Below, piece by piece: positions 6,693 to 14,509 of a stretch of DNA of 64,000 nt; position 1 is the stretch's first letter, and each line of letters starts with the position of its first letter. The position numbers and the translations under genes are program-made. Source of the DNA: Acidobacteriota bacterium (GTDB taxonomy: Bacteria; Acidobacteriota; Aminicenantia; Aminicenantales; Saccharicenantaceae); contig JBDKSB010000012.1 of assembly GCA_039683095.1 (NCBI GenBank), positions 1 to 64,000 on the forward strand, given 5' to 3'. A model generated the notes under the pieces. It ran no database searches and was not told the DNA's origin. It worked only from the letters and a program-made list of their open reading frames with translations.

Positions 6693-6778
6693 TGCCGGTG
6701 GAGGGAATCGAACCCACACGCCTATCGCTAGGCACAGGATTTTGAGTCCCGCGCGTCTGCCAGTTCCGCCACACCGGC
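6693..6778 (-). tRNA. tRNA-Leu (anticodon CAA)
   Basis: The 86-nt class II tRNA folds with acceptor arm GCCGGTG/CACCGGC, discriminator A, a 5-bp anticodon stem around loop CTCAAAA (anticodon CAA), a long variable arm (CTAGCGATAG type) and a TTCGATT T-loop. CCA is not encoded. Its 3' end marks the probable insertion point of the mobile element to the left. Confidence 0.95.
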
Positions 6779-6871
6779 ACGGCTCGATAACTATAGGAGA
6801 AAAGACCGCCCGATTCAAGGACGAGCACGGCCGCGATTGTCTCTCCCCCGCCGGTCTGTTATAGTCGGACC

Positions 6872-7453
6872 ATGCCGACGCCCGAGCGCATCGCCAAGGT
6901 CGAGAGGGTCCTGGCCCGGCGCCAAGCCGACCTGCGGGTCGTCCTCGAAGGTCTGACCAACGCCCACAACGCCAGCGCGGTCATGCGGACGTGCGACGCG
7001 GCCGGCGTCCTCTACCTCGACCTCATCGGGCCCAATCCCGAGCTCCTGCGGCCGAACAAGGCCATCTCGACCCGGGCCGACAAGTGGCTGGAGATCGGCG
7101 TCCACCCGACGCCGCAGGCCTGCTTCGGGCCCTTGAAAGGGGCCGGCTACGAGATCGTGGCCACCCATCTCGTCCGCGACGCGGTCCCCTACACCGAGAT
7201 CGACTTCGCCCGGCCGACGGCGCTCGTTTTCGGCAGCGAAGCCGAGGGCATCAGCGAGGAGTGCCTGGCCTTCGCCGACCGGAACGTCCGCATCCCCATG
7301 TTCGGCATGGTCCAGAGCCTCAACCTGTCGGTCTCGGTCGCGGTCATCCTCTACGAGGCCCTGCGGCAGAGGGCGGCCAAAGGCTACGATTCCCGGCTCC
7401 CGGCCGCCGAGATCGAGTCGCTCCGGAAGCGCTGGCTGAACGCCGGGGAATAA
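6872..7453 (+). CDS. trmH: tRNA (guanosine-2'-O-)-methyltransferase, SpoU/TrmH family
   Basis: The 193-residue protein carries all three SPOUT knot motifs: motif 1 NAHNASAVMRTCDAAGV, motif 2 around ALVFGSEAEGIS, and motif 3 IPMFGMVQSLNLSVSVAV. The motif-1 Arg is the catalytic residue of the family. It should methylate the 2'-O of G18 in the tRNA D-loop using S-adenosylmethionine. Length is close to TrmH, slightly short of the E. coli enzyme because the C-terminal extension is reduced. It is the first clearly chromosomal gene right of the tRNA and appears monocistronic, with a hairpin directly after it. Confidence 0.9.
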   Translation: MPTPERIAKVERVLARRQADLRVVLEGLTNAHNASAVMRTCDAAGVLYLDLIGPNPELLRPNKAISTRADKWLEIGVHPTPQACFGPLKGAGYEIVATHLVRDAVPYTEIDFARPTALVFGSEAEGISEECLAFADRNVRIPMFGMVQSLNLSVSVAVILYEALRQRAAKGYDSRLPAAEIESLRKRWLNAGE

Positions 7454-7457
7454 AAAA

Positions 7458-7491
7458 GGAGGGACGGCCCCCTTGCGGGGACGGTCCCTCC
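7458..7491. terminator. Strong hairpin after trmH, GGGACGG family
   Basis: GGAGGGACGGCCCCC pairs with GGGGACGGTCCCTCC around TTGC with two internal mismatches. It separates convergent trmH and the htrA-like gene, and closely resembles the hairpin at 43818-43845. There is no U tract on the plus strand; on the minus strand it is followed by CTTTTTTA, which would make a good terminator for the ECF/htrA operon. Confidence 0.65.
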
Positions 7492-7518
7492 GGAACGAGA
7501 GAGACCGGAGCAGGCCTC

Positions 7519-9102
7519 TTAGATCCTTCTCAGGTTGCCCTTCAGGGTCACGTTGCGCCGCAGCATCGGGGACGAGCCGCCCGTCCAGTTCTGCAGCTCG
7601 TTCCGCAGGGCCTCGGTGTAGCCCTGCCAGGATTCGAGGAAGCTCTGCAGGCTGTCGGATTCGAGCGGGTCGCCGCTCTCCTGCTCGGCCACCTCGACCG
7701 TGAAGGTCATGGTCTTCTTGTCCCTCAGCACCTCCAGCTTGACCTTGTCGCCCTTGGCCTTCGACTGGATGTGGTCGATGAGCTCGTCCGCGGTCCCGAC
7801 GCGCCGGCCGTCGACGCCGACGATGATGTCGCCGACCTGGAGCTTGGCCATGTCCGCCGGGCCGCCCTCGGTCACCTTGGAGATGATCAGCGCGGCCCCG
7901 TCCTTGACCCCGAAGTGCGCGGCCAGCTCCGGATTGAGCTCGTTGCAGGCGATGCCGATGAATTTCCGCGCTTCGAAGGACCGGCCGGGGGCCTTTCGCG
8001 GATTGCCGGGAGCGCCCGGCCCCGGGGCGGCCCCCGGAGGCGGCGCGACCGGTCCGAACAGCCCGGGGAAGCGGATGGTCATCTCCTTCATGGCCTCGTC
8101 ATCGGCCAGCTCGCCGAGCTTGACCTTGATCTCCAGGGGCTTGCCGTCCCGCTCGATCCCCAGGACGATCTCCTGGCCCGGCTTCCTCTTGCGGATCTCG
8201 GCGGCCAGGACGTCGGGGCCGGAGACGGCGCGGTCCCCGATCTTGAGGACGACGTCGTCCGTCTTGAGCTTGGCCAGCCCGGCCGGGCTTTCCGGATCGA
8301 CGCTGCCGATGATCGTCCGCCCCTTCTCGTCCAGCTTGATGCCGATGCCCATCCAGCCGCGCTCGACCCGGCCTTTGTCCTTGATCTGGGCGGCGATATC
8401 CCTGACGACGTCGATCGGCACGGCCAGGGCCATGCCCGACGAGGGCGCCTCGGCCCGGCTGCCCATGACGTAGCCGGAGCCGGCCTGCTCCCGGTCGCGG
8501 AACTGGAAGACGACGGGCCGTTCCTCCATGTAGATGCCGCGCAGGAGCCCGACCATGCGCCCCTGATCGTCGATGACCGGGCCGCCGCTCGACCCGGGCG
8601 TCACCCAGACGTTCAGGCGGAGCTTGTCCTCGGCGACCGAGCTGACGATGCCCTGGGTCACGGCCGCGGTCCGTTCGGGCGAAACGCCCACGACGCAGAT
8701 CCACGAGCCGGGGGCCAGTCCGGACGACTTCCCCGTCCCGATCGCGGGCAGGTCCGCGTCCTTGGCCCGGAGCAGGGCCAGCTGGGTCTCGGTGTCGAAG
8801 CCCAGGAACTCCGCTTCCAGGACCTTGCCCTCGGACGTGGTGATGGAAACCTTCTCGTCGCGGGGCGAGACCAGCGCGGTCGTGGCGACGTAGCCGCCCT
8901 TCTCGATGACCACCCCGGTGGCCACGCGGCTGGTGCGGTTCCGGACCTCGACCCGGACGACGGACGGATAGACCTTCCTGGCGACGGCGGCGATGTCTGG
9001 ACCGCCCCCGCCCTTCGCCCCGGCCGCCTCGGCGCCGAACGTCGGAGCCAGGACGGCAAGGCAGGCCATGATGACAAGGGCCGGCTTGTTCATCTTGTTC
9101 AT
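7519..9102 (-). CDS. HtrA/DegP-like exported protein with two PDZ domains and a degenerate catalytic triad
   Basis: The 527-residue protein has a signal peptide (residues 1-27), a trypsin-like HtrA domain (about 35-245), PDZ1 (about 265-345) and PDZ2 (about 395-475). The nucleophile region TPGSSGGP is intact (Ser172), but the His position of the TNNHV motif is TTALV (Leu77) and the Asp of tDlAlL is Gln107; there is no His at all between residues 30 and 120. Family knowledge predicts loss of protease activity, leaving a periplasmic chaperone or sensor. It is the third gene of an ECF sigma/anti-sigma operon, with the order of rpoE-rseA-degP systems. AGGAGG lies upstream of the ATG; Met4 is an alternative start. 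Confidence 0.85.
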   Translation of the reverse strand: MNKMNKPALVIMACLAVLAPTFGAEAAGAKGGGGPDIAAVARKVYPSVVRVEVRNRTSRVATGVVIEKGGYVATTALVSPRDEKVSITTSEGKVLEAEFLGFDTETQLALLRAKDADLPAIGTGKSSGLAPGSWICVVGVSPERTAAVTQGIVSSVAEDKLRLNVWVTPGSSGGPVIDDQGRMVGLLRGIYMEERPVVFQFRDREQAGSGYVMGSRAEAPSSGMALAVPIDVVRDIAAQIKDKGRVERGWMGIGIKLDEKGRTIIGSVDPESPAGLAKLKTDDVVLKIGDRAVSGPDVLAAEIRKRKPGQEIVLGIERDGKPLEIKVKLGELADDEAMKEMTIRFPGLFGPVAPPPGAAPGPGAPGNPRKAPGRSFEARKFIGIACNELNPELAAHFGVKDGAALIISKVTEGGPADMAKLQVGDIIVGVDGRRVGTADELIDHIQSKAKGDKVKLEVLRDKKTMTFTVEVAEQESGDPLESDSLQSFLESWQGYTEALRNELQNWTGGSSPMLRRNVTLKGNLRRI

Positions 9103-9116
9103 GCCTTCAGATCCTC

Positions 9117-9542
9117 CTAATAAATGATCTCCGAAGACGGGATCTCGGAAACCTGCTCCAGTATGTAAACCGTCGTGGCTTGGGGCTGGGCCTGGGGTTG
9201 GGCCTCGCGGAACTCGGAGGCGTAATCCATGGTCTCGTAGACGGGGACGGCCAGGTTCCTCCCGGCGGCGGGGAGGCCCGTCGTCCCCGTTCCGGGCGCA
9301 ACGGTCAGGGCCTGCCGTTCGGCGTAGGTCAGGCCGGCGTCCTTCTCGGGCGCCGCGGGGCGGAAGACGAGGACCGCGGCCAGGATCAGGGCCGCCGAGC
9401 CGGCGAAGGCATACGCGAAACGCGCCCGCCGGGCCCGCTTCCTCTCCCTGCGGGCGGCCTGGAGCCGGCTCAGCACCGACTCCCCGAAGCCCGGGGGAGC
9501 CTGGACCTTGGTCAGCTTGCCGAGAAGTTCATGCCCTTCCAT
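9117..9542 (-). CDS. Putative membrane anti-sigma factor
   Basis: The 141-residue protein has a cytoplasmic basic N-terminal region (residues 1-42, ERKRARRAR just before the membrane), one transmembrane helix (about 43-63), and a Pro/Gln-rich external part. No zinc-binding HxxxCxxC motif is present. The topology and position immediately downstream of an ECF sigma gene, overlapping it by 14 nt, fit an anti-sigma factor; sequence alone does not prove it. It precedes the htrA-like gene by 14 nt. Confidence 0.6.
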   Translation of the reverse strand: MEGHELLGKLTKVQAPPGFGESVLSRLQAARRERKRARRARFAYAFAGSAALILAAVLVFRPAAPEKDAGLTYAERQALTVAPGTGTTGLPAAGRNLAVPVYETMDYASEFREAQPQAQPQATTVYILEQVSEIPSSEIIY

Positions 9543-10113
9543 GTTCGCTCACCTCGTGGTCGGCCGCGGCGTCCTCGCCGTACCGGGCCTTCTCCAGCTT
9601 GCGCCGGAGCTGCTCCCGGCCCCGGCTGATCCGGGCCTTGACCGTGCCGACCGGCCGGTCGATGATCTTGGCGATCTCCTCCTGGGAGAAGCCTTCCATG
9701 TCCTTGAGGACGACAGGGACGCGGTAGCGGGGATGGAGGGATGCCAGGGCCTCCCGGAGGTTGCGGACCAGGCCGGAATCGGCCGGGTCCTCGTAGCAGG
9801 TGCCGCTCGAGTAGTTGTTGGGGATATCCTCGAGGGGGACGGTGCTCATGCGCCTCGACCTGCGGCTCTCGGTCTTGGCCAGGTTCGACGCGATCGTGTA
9901 GATCCAGGACGACAGCGGGGCGATCGGCTTGTACCGGTCGGCCTTGAAATACACCCGGATGAAGGTCTCCTGGGCCAGTTCGACGGCCTTCTGATAGTCG
10001 CCTGTGAACTGATAGAGATAATTCACGATCCTGTCCTTATAAAGAGCCATGATCTGGCCAAACGCCCACTCATCGCCCTTCTGGACGCGCCGGATCAGCT
10101 CTTGTTCGTCCAT
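9529..10113 (-). CDS. ECF RNA polymerase sigma factor (RpoE-like)
   Basis: The 194-residue protein has sigma region 2 at about residues 22-90 (YQFTGDYQKAVELAQETFIR, then PLSSWIYTIASNLA) and region 4 at about 120-170 (LKDMEGFSQEEIAKIIDRPV, then GTVKARISRGREQLRR). A 30-residue linker includes the YSSGTCYEDPADSG segment. It should direct transcription of its own operon, and a candidate ECF promoter lies just upstream (10129-10155). It is divergent from a second ECF gene. The genes that follow (anti-sigma, HtrA-like) suggest control of an envelope-stress response. Confidence 0.92.
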   Translation of the reverse strand: MDEQELIRRVQKGDEWAFGQIMALYKDRIVNYLYQFTGDYQKAVELAQETFIRVYFKADRYKPIAPLSSWIYTIASNLAKTESRRSRRMSTVPLEDIPNNYSSGTCYEDPADSGLVRNLREALASLHPRYRVPVVLKDMEGFSQEEIAKIIDRPVGTVKARISRGREQLRRKLEKARYGEDAAADHEVSEHGRA

Positions 10114-10128
10114 TCTCCGTAGTCCTAA

Positions 10129-10155
10129 AACGCCGGTTTCCCCGGGAAAGTTACA
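10129..10155 (-). promoter_or_regulatory. Candidate ECF-type promoter (autoregulatory)
   Basis: On the minus strand TGTAAC is followed after 17 nt by CGTT, matching the AAC/CGT signature of many ECF sigma promoters. Transcription would start near 10121, leaving a leader of only about 8 nt before the sigma ATG at 10113. Confidence 0.5.
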
Positions 10156-10296
10156 TCGGCGCCGCTACCATTATATCAATTCGCGCCCCGTTTGCCCGGA
10201 GGCCGGCCCGCGGACGGCGCGGACGGCCGGGCTGACAGACTGACGGTCCCGTGTTGCCTGGAGGGGGCGATTTATAAGAAAATGGGCCCGCAAAAT

Positions 10297-10324
10297 GGAA
10301 CTTAGCTCCATCCGAATCCGTCAA
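10297..10324 (+). promoter_or_regulatory. Candidate ECF-type promoter (GGAACTT-16-GTCAA)
   Basis: GGAACTT at 10297-10303 and GTCAA at 10320-10324 are separated by 16 nt, close to the classic RpoE consensus. It lies just upstream of the second ECF gene. The leader before the GTG at 10339 would be very short. Confidence 0.5.
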
Positions 10325-10338
10325 CCAAGGTGAATTGA

Positions 10339-10893
10339 GTGGACTTGGAAGCGATCATCAGGGACTGCCTGGAGGGCAGCCAGGACGCCTGGAGAAGCCT
10401 GGTGGACGCGTATGCCAGGAGGATCTTTAGCATGGCCTATCAGTTCTGCGGCAGCCGGGAGGAGGCCGAGGACCGGACCCAGGAGGTCTTCCTCAAGCTT
10501 CACGGCGCCCTGCCGAAATACGATCCCGGCAAGAACTTCACGGCCTGGTTCCTGACCCTGGCCAAGAACCATCTCATCGACGAGTACCGCCGGACCAGGT
10601 GGGAAAAGACGCAGCGCGACGATTTCGACGAGCGCGTCCTGACCCAGGCGGCCGGCGGCGGCCCGGAGGAAAGCCTGGAAGCGAAAGAGACCAGGGCTCT
10701 CGTCTGGGCGGGGCTGAACAGCCTGTCGGCGGACATGCGGATGATCCTCATCCTGAGAGACCTGCAGGGGCAGAGCTACGAGGAGATCGCCGGGATCCTC
10801 GGGCTTCCCCTGGGGACGGTCAAGTCCCGCGTCAACCGGGCCCGGTTCCAGCTGGCCCAGGTCCTGAAAGATCGCCGGGGAGGCCTATCATGA
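10339..10893 (+). CDS. ECF RNA polymerase sigma factor
   Basis: The 184-residue protein has region 2 at about residues 20-85 (YQFCGSREEAEDRTQEVFLK, then FTAWFLTLAKNHLIDEYRR) and region 4 at about 125-175 (LRDLQGQSYEEIAGILGLPL, then GTVKSRVNRARFQLAQ). It starts with GTG. The stop overlaps the ATG of a zinc-finger anti-sigma gene (ATGA), the usual coupling for such pairs. Five downstream genes on the same strand encode membrane and DUF4097 proteins, so the module probably senses envelope state. It is clearly distinct in sequence from the divergent ECF at 9529. Confidence 0.92.
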   Translation: MDLEAIIRDCLEGSQDAWRSLVDAYARRIFSMAYQFCGSREEAEDRTQEVFLKLHGALPKYDPGKNFTAWFLTLAKNHLIDEYRRTRWEKTQRDDFDERVLTQAAGGGPEESLEAKETRALVWAGLNSLSADMRMILILRDLQGQSYEEIAGILGLPLGTVKSRVNRARFQLAQVLKDRRGGLS

Positions 10894-11405
10894 CGTGCGA
10901 ACGGATCGAAGAGCTCCTGTCCGCCTATCTCGAGGGCGAGTTGGGGCCGGCCGGGAAGGCCGAGGTGGAGGCCCACCTCGCCGCCTGCCCGGCCTGCGCG
11001 GAGTTCGCCGGCCTGATGAAGGAAGGCCTGGAGGCCGCGGCCGGCTTCCCCGAGATCGAGCCGTCGCCGGCCCTGGTCGCCCGGCTCTACGCTATCCCGG
11101 AGAAGGCCCGGGAGCGGAAGAGCGCCGCCCGGACCGTCTTCGACTGGCTGACCCGGCCGTCGCTTCAGCCCGTCTACGCGGCGGCGACCGCCGTCCTCAT
11201 CGTCCTGTCCTTCGTCCTCTTCCATCCGGAGGGCCAAGGCATCCGGAAGAGAATCGACGTCGGGCTGCACCGCGGCATCGGGACGGTCGAGAAGCTCTGG
11301 GCCGACGCCGGGACGCTCAAGGGCCAGGTCGGAGCCCTGACCGGCAACGTCATCAAGTCGTTCAACACCCTGGGCCTGCTCGGGGACAAGGAAGCAAAGA
11401 AATAA
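10890..11405 (+). CDS. Zinc-finger (zf-HC2) anti-sigma factor
   Basis: The 171-residue protein begins MTCERIEELLSAYLEGELGP and has the HxxxCxxC motif HLAACPAC at about residues 32-38, a zinc-binding anti-sigma domain. A transmembrane helix follows at about 99-115. The remaining 55 residues would be extracytoplasmic and helical. It should bind and inhibit the ECF factor encoded by the overlapping upstream gene. The start at 10890 is fixed by the ATGA overlap and by the anti-sigma domain. Confidence 0.88.
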   Translation: MTCERIEELLSAYLEGELGPAGKAEVEAHLAACPACAEFAGLMKEGLEAAAGFPEIEPSPALVARLYAIPEKARERKSAARTVFDWLTRPSLQPVYAAATAVLIVLSFVLFHPEGQGIRKRIDVGLHRGIGTVEKLWADAGTLKGQVGALTGNVIKSFNTLGLLGDKEAKK

Positions 11406-11423
11406 CGTAAACGGAGGCAAAAG

Positions 11424-11912
11424 ATGGAAGAGAAGCAAATCATGCCGCAGAGGCCGCTGAAGTCGCCCGGGTTCGCCGGGCTCCTGGGGATCTTTCCCTT
11501 CGGGGCCGGCGCGCTCTACAACGGGCAGTACACCAAGGCCCTGCTCCACCTGGTCATCTTCGCCGGCCTCGTCCACATGCAGGGGCGCGGCGGCGGGCAG
11601 CCGTTCCTGGGGCTGCTCCTGGCCGGCTACATCGTCTACCAGTTCTTCGACAACATCCAGTCGGCCAAGGCGATCAACGCGGCCGCGGCCGGCCAGGCGC
11701 CGGCGGGACAGGCGGTCGCGGAGCTGCCGGAGGCGTCGTCCGGGTCGATCTTCTGGGGAATCGTCCTCATCGTCCTGGGCGTCGTGCTCATCCTGGCCAA
11801 TTTCGAGGTCCTGTCCTACGACCGGCTGTTCGATTTCTGGCCGGTCGCGGTCATCGTCGTCGGCTTCAAGCTCGTGTACGACTCGATGACCAGGTCCAGG
11901 CAAGATAAGTGA
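11424..11912 (+). CDS. Multi-pass membrane protein with LiaI/LiaF-type C-terminal region
   Basis: The 162-residue protein has two hydrophobic segments in its N-terminal half (FAGLLGIFPFGAGALYNGQY, like TM2-type small membrane proteins, then a helix at about 57-78). Its C-terminal half is a DUF5668-type pair of membrane helices with SIFWGIVLIVLGVVLI and the FDFWPVAVIVVG segment. Such domains occur in LiaF-type envelope-stress proteins. GGAGG lies before the ATG. It is the third gene of the ECF operon and overlaps the next gene's reading frame only trivially. Confidence 0.8.
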   Translation: MEEKQIMPQRPLKSPGFAGLLGIFPFGAGALYNGQYTKALLHLVIFAGLVHMQGRGGGQPFLGLLLAGYIVYQFFDNIQSAKAINAAAAGQAPAGQAVAELPEASSGSIFWGIVLIVLGVVLILANFEVLSYDRLFDFWPVAVIVVGFKLVYDSMTRSRQDK

Positions 11913-11923
11913 CGGAGGCTCAC

Positions 11924-12148
11924 ATGGCAGATCATAAAAAGGGCAATTCCCTCGTCTGGGGCATCATCCTCATCGCCGTCGGCGTCCTCTTCCTGCTCCA
12001 GCAGCTCGACGTCGACATCTTCGACCAGGTCTGGCGGTTCTGGCCGGTCATCCTGATCATCTGGGGCGCCGACAAGCTCTGGCTCGGTCTCAAGGAGAGG
12101 AACAGGCAGGCCGAGAAGCCGGGCCCGGACAAGACCCATGAGATTTAA
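11924..12148 (+). CDS. LiaI/LiaF-type (DUF5668) membrane protein
   Basis: This 74-residue protein is two transmembrane helices in the DUF5668 pattern: LVWGIILIAVGVLFLLQQL, then a WRFWPVILIIWG hairpin, ending in a charged tail. It is homologous to the C-terminal half of the preceding gene product, so the two probably assemble together. An in-frame ATG lies five codons earlier, but the ATG at 11924 has GGAGG six bases upstream and is preferred. Its end overlaps the start of the DUF4097 gene by 11 nt. Confidence 0.82.
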   Translation: MADHKKGNSLVWGIILIAVGVLFLLQQLDVDIFDQVWRFWPVILIIWGADKLWLGLKERNRQAEKPGPDKTHEI

Positions 12149-13460
12149 AGAGGTCGTCCTCGTCGTCTTCCTGATCCTCGCCGGCCTGGTCCTCTTCCAG
12201 GTCAAGACCGGGCATTGGAACTTCGACTGGGCCTGGAACTGGGACGGCGAAGGGCTCAGCCTGGTCGGCAAGGAGGTCACGGCCGAGGAGACTCAAACGA
12301 TCGCGGCGCCGCTGCCGGCGGCGATCGAGATCGAGAACGGCCACGGCTGGGTCGAGGTCCGCGGCGCCGACCAGGACTTCGCCCAGCTGACCTTCAAGAA
12401 GGTCGTCTGGCGGCGGGACGAGGCCGCGGCCAGGGAACTCGCCGGCCGGATCAAATATACGGCGGCGACGGCCGCGGACACGCTGCACCTGGCCACCAAC
12501 CGGGAGGAGTTCAGGCGGAAGAACTTCGAAACGGGCTTCGTTCTGACCGTCCCCCGGTCGATGGTCGTCCGGGTCACGAACGGCTACGGCGCCGTCCGGA
12601 TCGAAGGCGTCAGGGAAGCCAAGGTCAACAACCGGCACGGCGAGGTCCTCGTCTCGAACATCGACGGGCCCTGCACCCTGGAGACGAGCCACGAGGACAT
12701 CGAGGCCCGGGAGATCAAGGGCGCCTGCGGCATCCGCAACAGCCACGGCGACGTCCGGGCCGTCTCGGTCACCGGCGACCTGTCGGTCGAGACGAGCTAC
12801 GCCCGCATCCGGGTCGAGGACGCCGGCGGCCGGGCCGACCTGCGCGGCTCGAATGCCGACATCGAGGCCCTGCGCGTCGCCGGCGCGGTGACGGCCGACA
12901 GCTCCTACGAGAAGGTCCATGTCGCCGACGTCGGCCCGGCCACGATCACCGGCCACAACATGGCCGTGTCGGCCGAGAACGTCCGGGGCGACCTGGACGT
13001 GCGGACGAGCTACGAGACCGTCAGGGCGACGGGCGTCCAGGGCAAGTTCACCGTCGAGGCGCACAACTCGGCGGTCGTCGGCCTGGACATCCAGGGGCCG
13101 GCGATCTCGGTCCGGACATCCTACGAGAACGTCTCGCTGGCCGGATTCGCGGCCGAGACGAGCGTCGTCGACCGCAACGGCAGCGTCAGCCTCGAGCCGC
13201 GGGCGCTCAAGGGCGGCCTGTCCGTCGACAACGAACACGGGTCGATCGTGCTCCTCTGGCCGCAGGGCGAACGGGCCCGGCTCGAGGCCCGGGCCAGGGG
13301 CGGCTCCGTCCACTGGGGCCTGCCCGACAAGCCGGACGTCAACGAGACGAACGGCACGGCGGTGGTCAAGGCCTTCTCGGCCGAAACGGCGGCGCCGCTC
13401 GTCATCCTGGCCACGGCCTACGACGATATCCGCATCGAGGAAGGCGCGCGCAAGTTCTAG
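12138..13460 (+). CDS. Membrane-anchored DUF4097-type beta-repeat protein
   Basis: The 440-residue protein has one N-terminal membrane anchor (residues about 5-22) followed by roughly 20 short beta-repeats. These alternate NGYG/NSHGD and TSYE/SSYE turns (for example VETSYARIRVED and VRTSYENVSLAG), the layout of DUF4097 right-handed beta-helix domains. The bulk should lie outside the cytoplasmic membrane. DUF4097 commonly accompanies LiaF/DUF5668 proteins, and here it closes the ECF operon. A role as surface sensor or scaffold is inference. A UUCG-capped hairpin follows the stop. Confidence 0.8.
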   Translation: MRFKEVVLVVFLILAGLVLFQVKTGHWNFDWAWNWDGEGLSLVGKEVTAEETQTIAAPLPAAIEIENGHGWVEVRGADQDFAQLTFKKVVWRRDEAAARELAGRIKYTAATAADTLHLATNREEFRRKNFETGFVLTVPRSMVVRVTNGYGAVRIEGVREAKVNNRHGEVLVSNIDGPCTLETSHEDIEAREIKGACGIRNSHGDVRAVSVTGDLSVETSYARIRVEDAGGRADLRGSNADIEALRVAGAVTADSSYEKVHVADVGPATITGHNMAVSAENVRGDLDVRTSYETVRATGVQGKFTVEAHNSAVVGLDIQGPAISVRTSYENVSLAGFAAETSVVDRNGSVSLEPRALKGGLSVDNEHGSIVLLWPQGERARLEARARGGSVHWGLPDKPDVNETNGTAVVKAFSAETAAPLVILATAYDDIRIEEGARKF

Positions 13461-13482
13461 CGCGGGTCGTCGGATAGATCAG

Positions 13483-13508
13483 GGGCCGGCGCCTTCGGGC
13501 GCCGGCCC
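13483..13508. terminator. 11-bp GC hairpin with UUCG tetraloop
   Basis: GGGCCGGCGCC and GGCGCCGGCCC flank TTCG, just after the ECF operon. No U tract follows, so it may act as a transcript-end stabiliser or a Rho-assisted terminator between convergent genes. Confidence 0.65.
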
Positions 13509-13560
13509 TGAGCAAAGCCGAAGAGAGGGATTCTGTCGGAATCTGGAGAAGAACCGTTTT

Positions 13561-14460
13561 TCAGGCGTGCTTGGAACGGCAGGCGTGGATGCGCTGGGCG
13601 ATGACCCCGTTGACCTTGATGTTGAAGAAGGAGATCAGGTTGGTCACGTCCTTCTTGTACTTCGTGACGTAGCGCACGAAGTCGGAGCGCTCCTTGAAGC
13701 GCAGGAGGTTCTCGAACTCCGTGATCGTGTCGTGGAGCTCGATGACGAAGTGGTTGATCGTCCGGTAGTGGGCGTTGATGTCGATGAGGTCGTGGCCGGA
13801 GAGCTTGGCGAAGTCGAGGTGGGGCGGCAGGCTCTGGAGGATGAGCAGGCCCTCGGTATGGAGCTCGTTGACCGAATCGCCGATCTCCTGGAAATACGAC
13901 CCGAAGTCCTGGGCCTTCCGCAGCTTGACCCCGGCCCGCTCGGGCAGCCGCTCGAACTGGGCCTTGAGCGAGACGATGGCGTCCTTGATGCCGAAGTACT
14001 TGCGGACCGGGCTGTAGAGGTCCAGGAAATCGCGGCCGATGTAGATCTTGTCCTCGTAGCGGGTCAGGAGCTCCTTGGGCTCGTGGGTGTAGAACTTGAT
14101 CTCGAAGCGCCGGCCGTCGGAGTCGCGCTCGCGCAGCCGGGCCAGGACGAGGCCGCCGTTCTGATCGATGAAATAGCTGCTGACGTCGACGAGGACCGAA
14201 TACTCGGCCAGGTTCAGGACGATGGCCTCCTTGAGGTAATCGAGGAGGGGCTCGTGGCGGGTGATGAACTCGGTGATGCCCTCGTCCGGGGTCGGGTTGA
14301 GGACCGAGTAGCTGGGCGAGAGAAGGTAGAGGGCCGGGCCGCGGCCGAGCTCGAGGTGCAGGTTCTTGAGGACGCTCTGATAGAGGTCGTCGAGGAGAGC
14401 CGGCTTGAGCGGCGGCAGGCCGGCCGGATCCAGCTTGGCGAGTTCTTCGACTTCGTTCAT
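13561..14460 (-). CDS. Hypothetical cytoplasmic protein
   Basis: The 299-residue protein has no signal peptide or membrane segment. It is mixed alpha/beta in the N-terminal half (strands around residues 40-50, 90-115 and 120-128) and mostly helical after residue 150, with a likely coiled-coil or helical-bundle region from about 195 to 285. I recognise no motif. It is convergent with the DUF4097 gene and 50 nt downstream of lipM on the same strand, so the two may share a message. No cysteines or metal-binding pattern stand out. Confidence 0.7.
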   Translation of the reverse strand: MNEVEELAKLDPAGLPPLKPALLDDLYQSVLKNLHLELGRGPALYLLSPSYSVLNPTPDEGITEFITRHEPLLDYLKEAIVLNLAEYSVLVDVSSYFIDQNGGLVLARLRERDSDGRRFEIKFYTHEPKELLTRYEDKIYIGRDFLDLYSPVRKYFGIKDAIVSLKAQFERLPERAGVKLRKAQDFGSYFQEIGDSVNELHTEGLLILQSLPPHLDFAKLSGHDLIDINAHYRTINHFVIELHDTITEFENLLRFKERSDFVRYVTKYKKDVTNLISFFNIKVNGVIAQRIHACRSKHA

Positions 14461-14509
14461 GACTTCGCCCTCACTTCGAGCCGAGTTTAGCCCCGGCCGG
14501 GGGCGAAAG

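Noticed and set aside
6991-9120. A 709-codon plus-strand frame opposite the htrA-like gene
   Set aside because: It is Arg/Pro/Gly-rich with no domain, and is the shadow of the high-GC genes on the other strand and in another frame.
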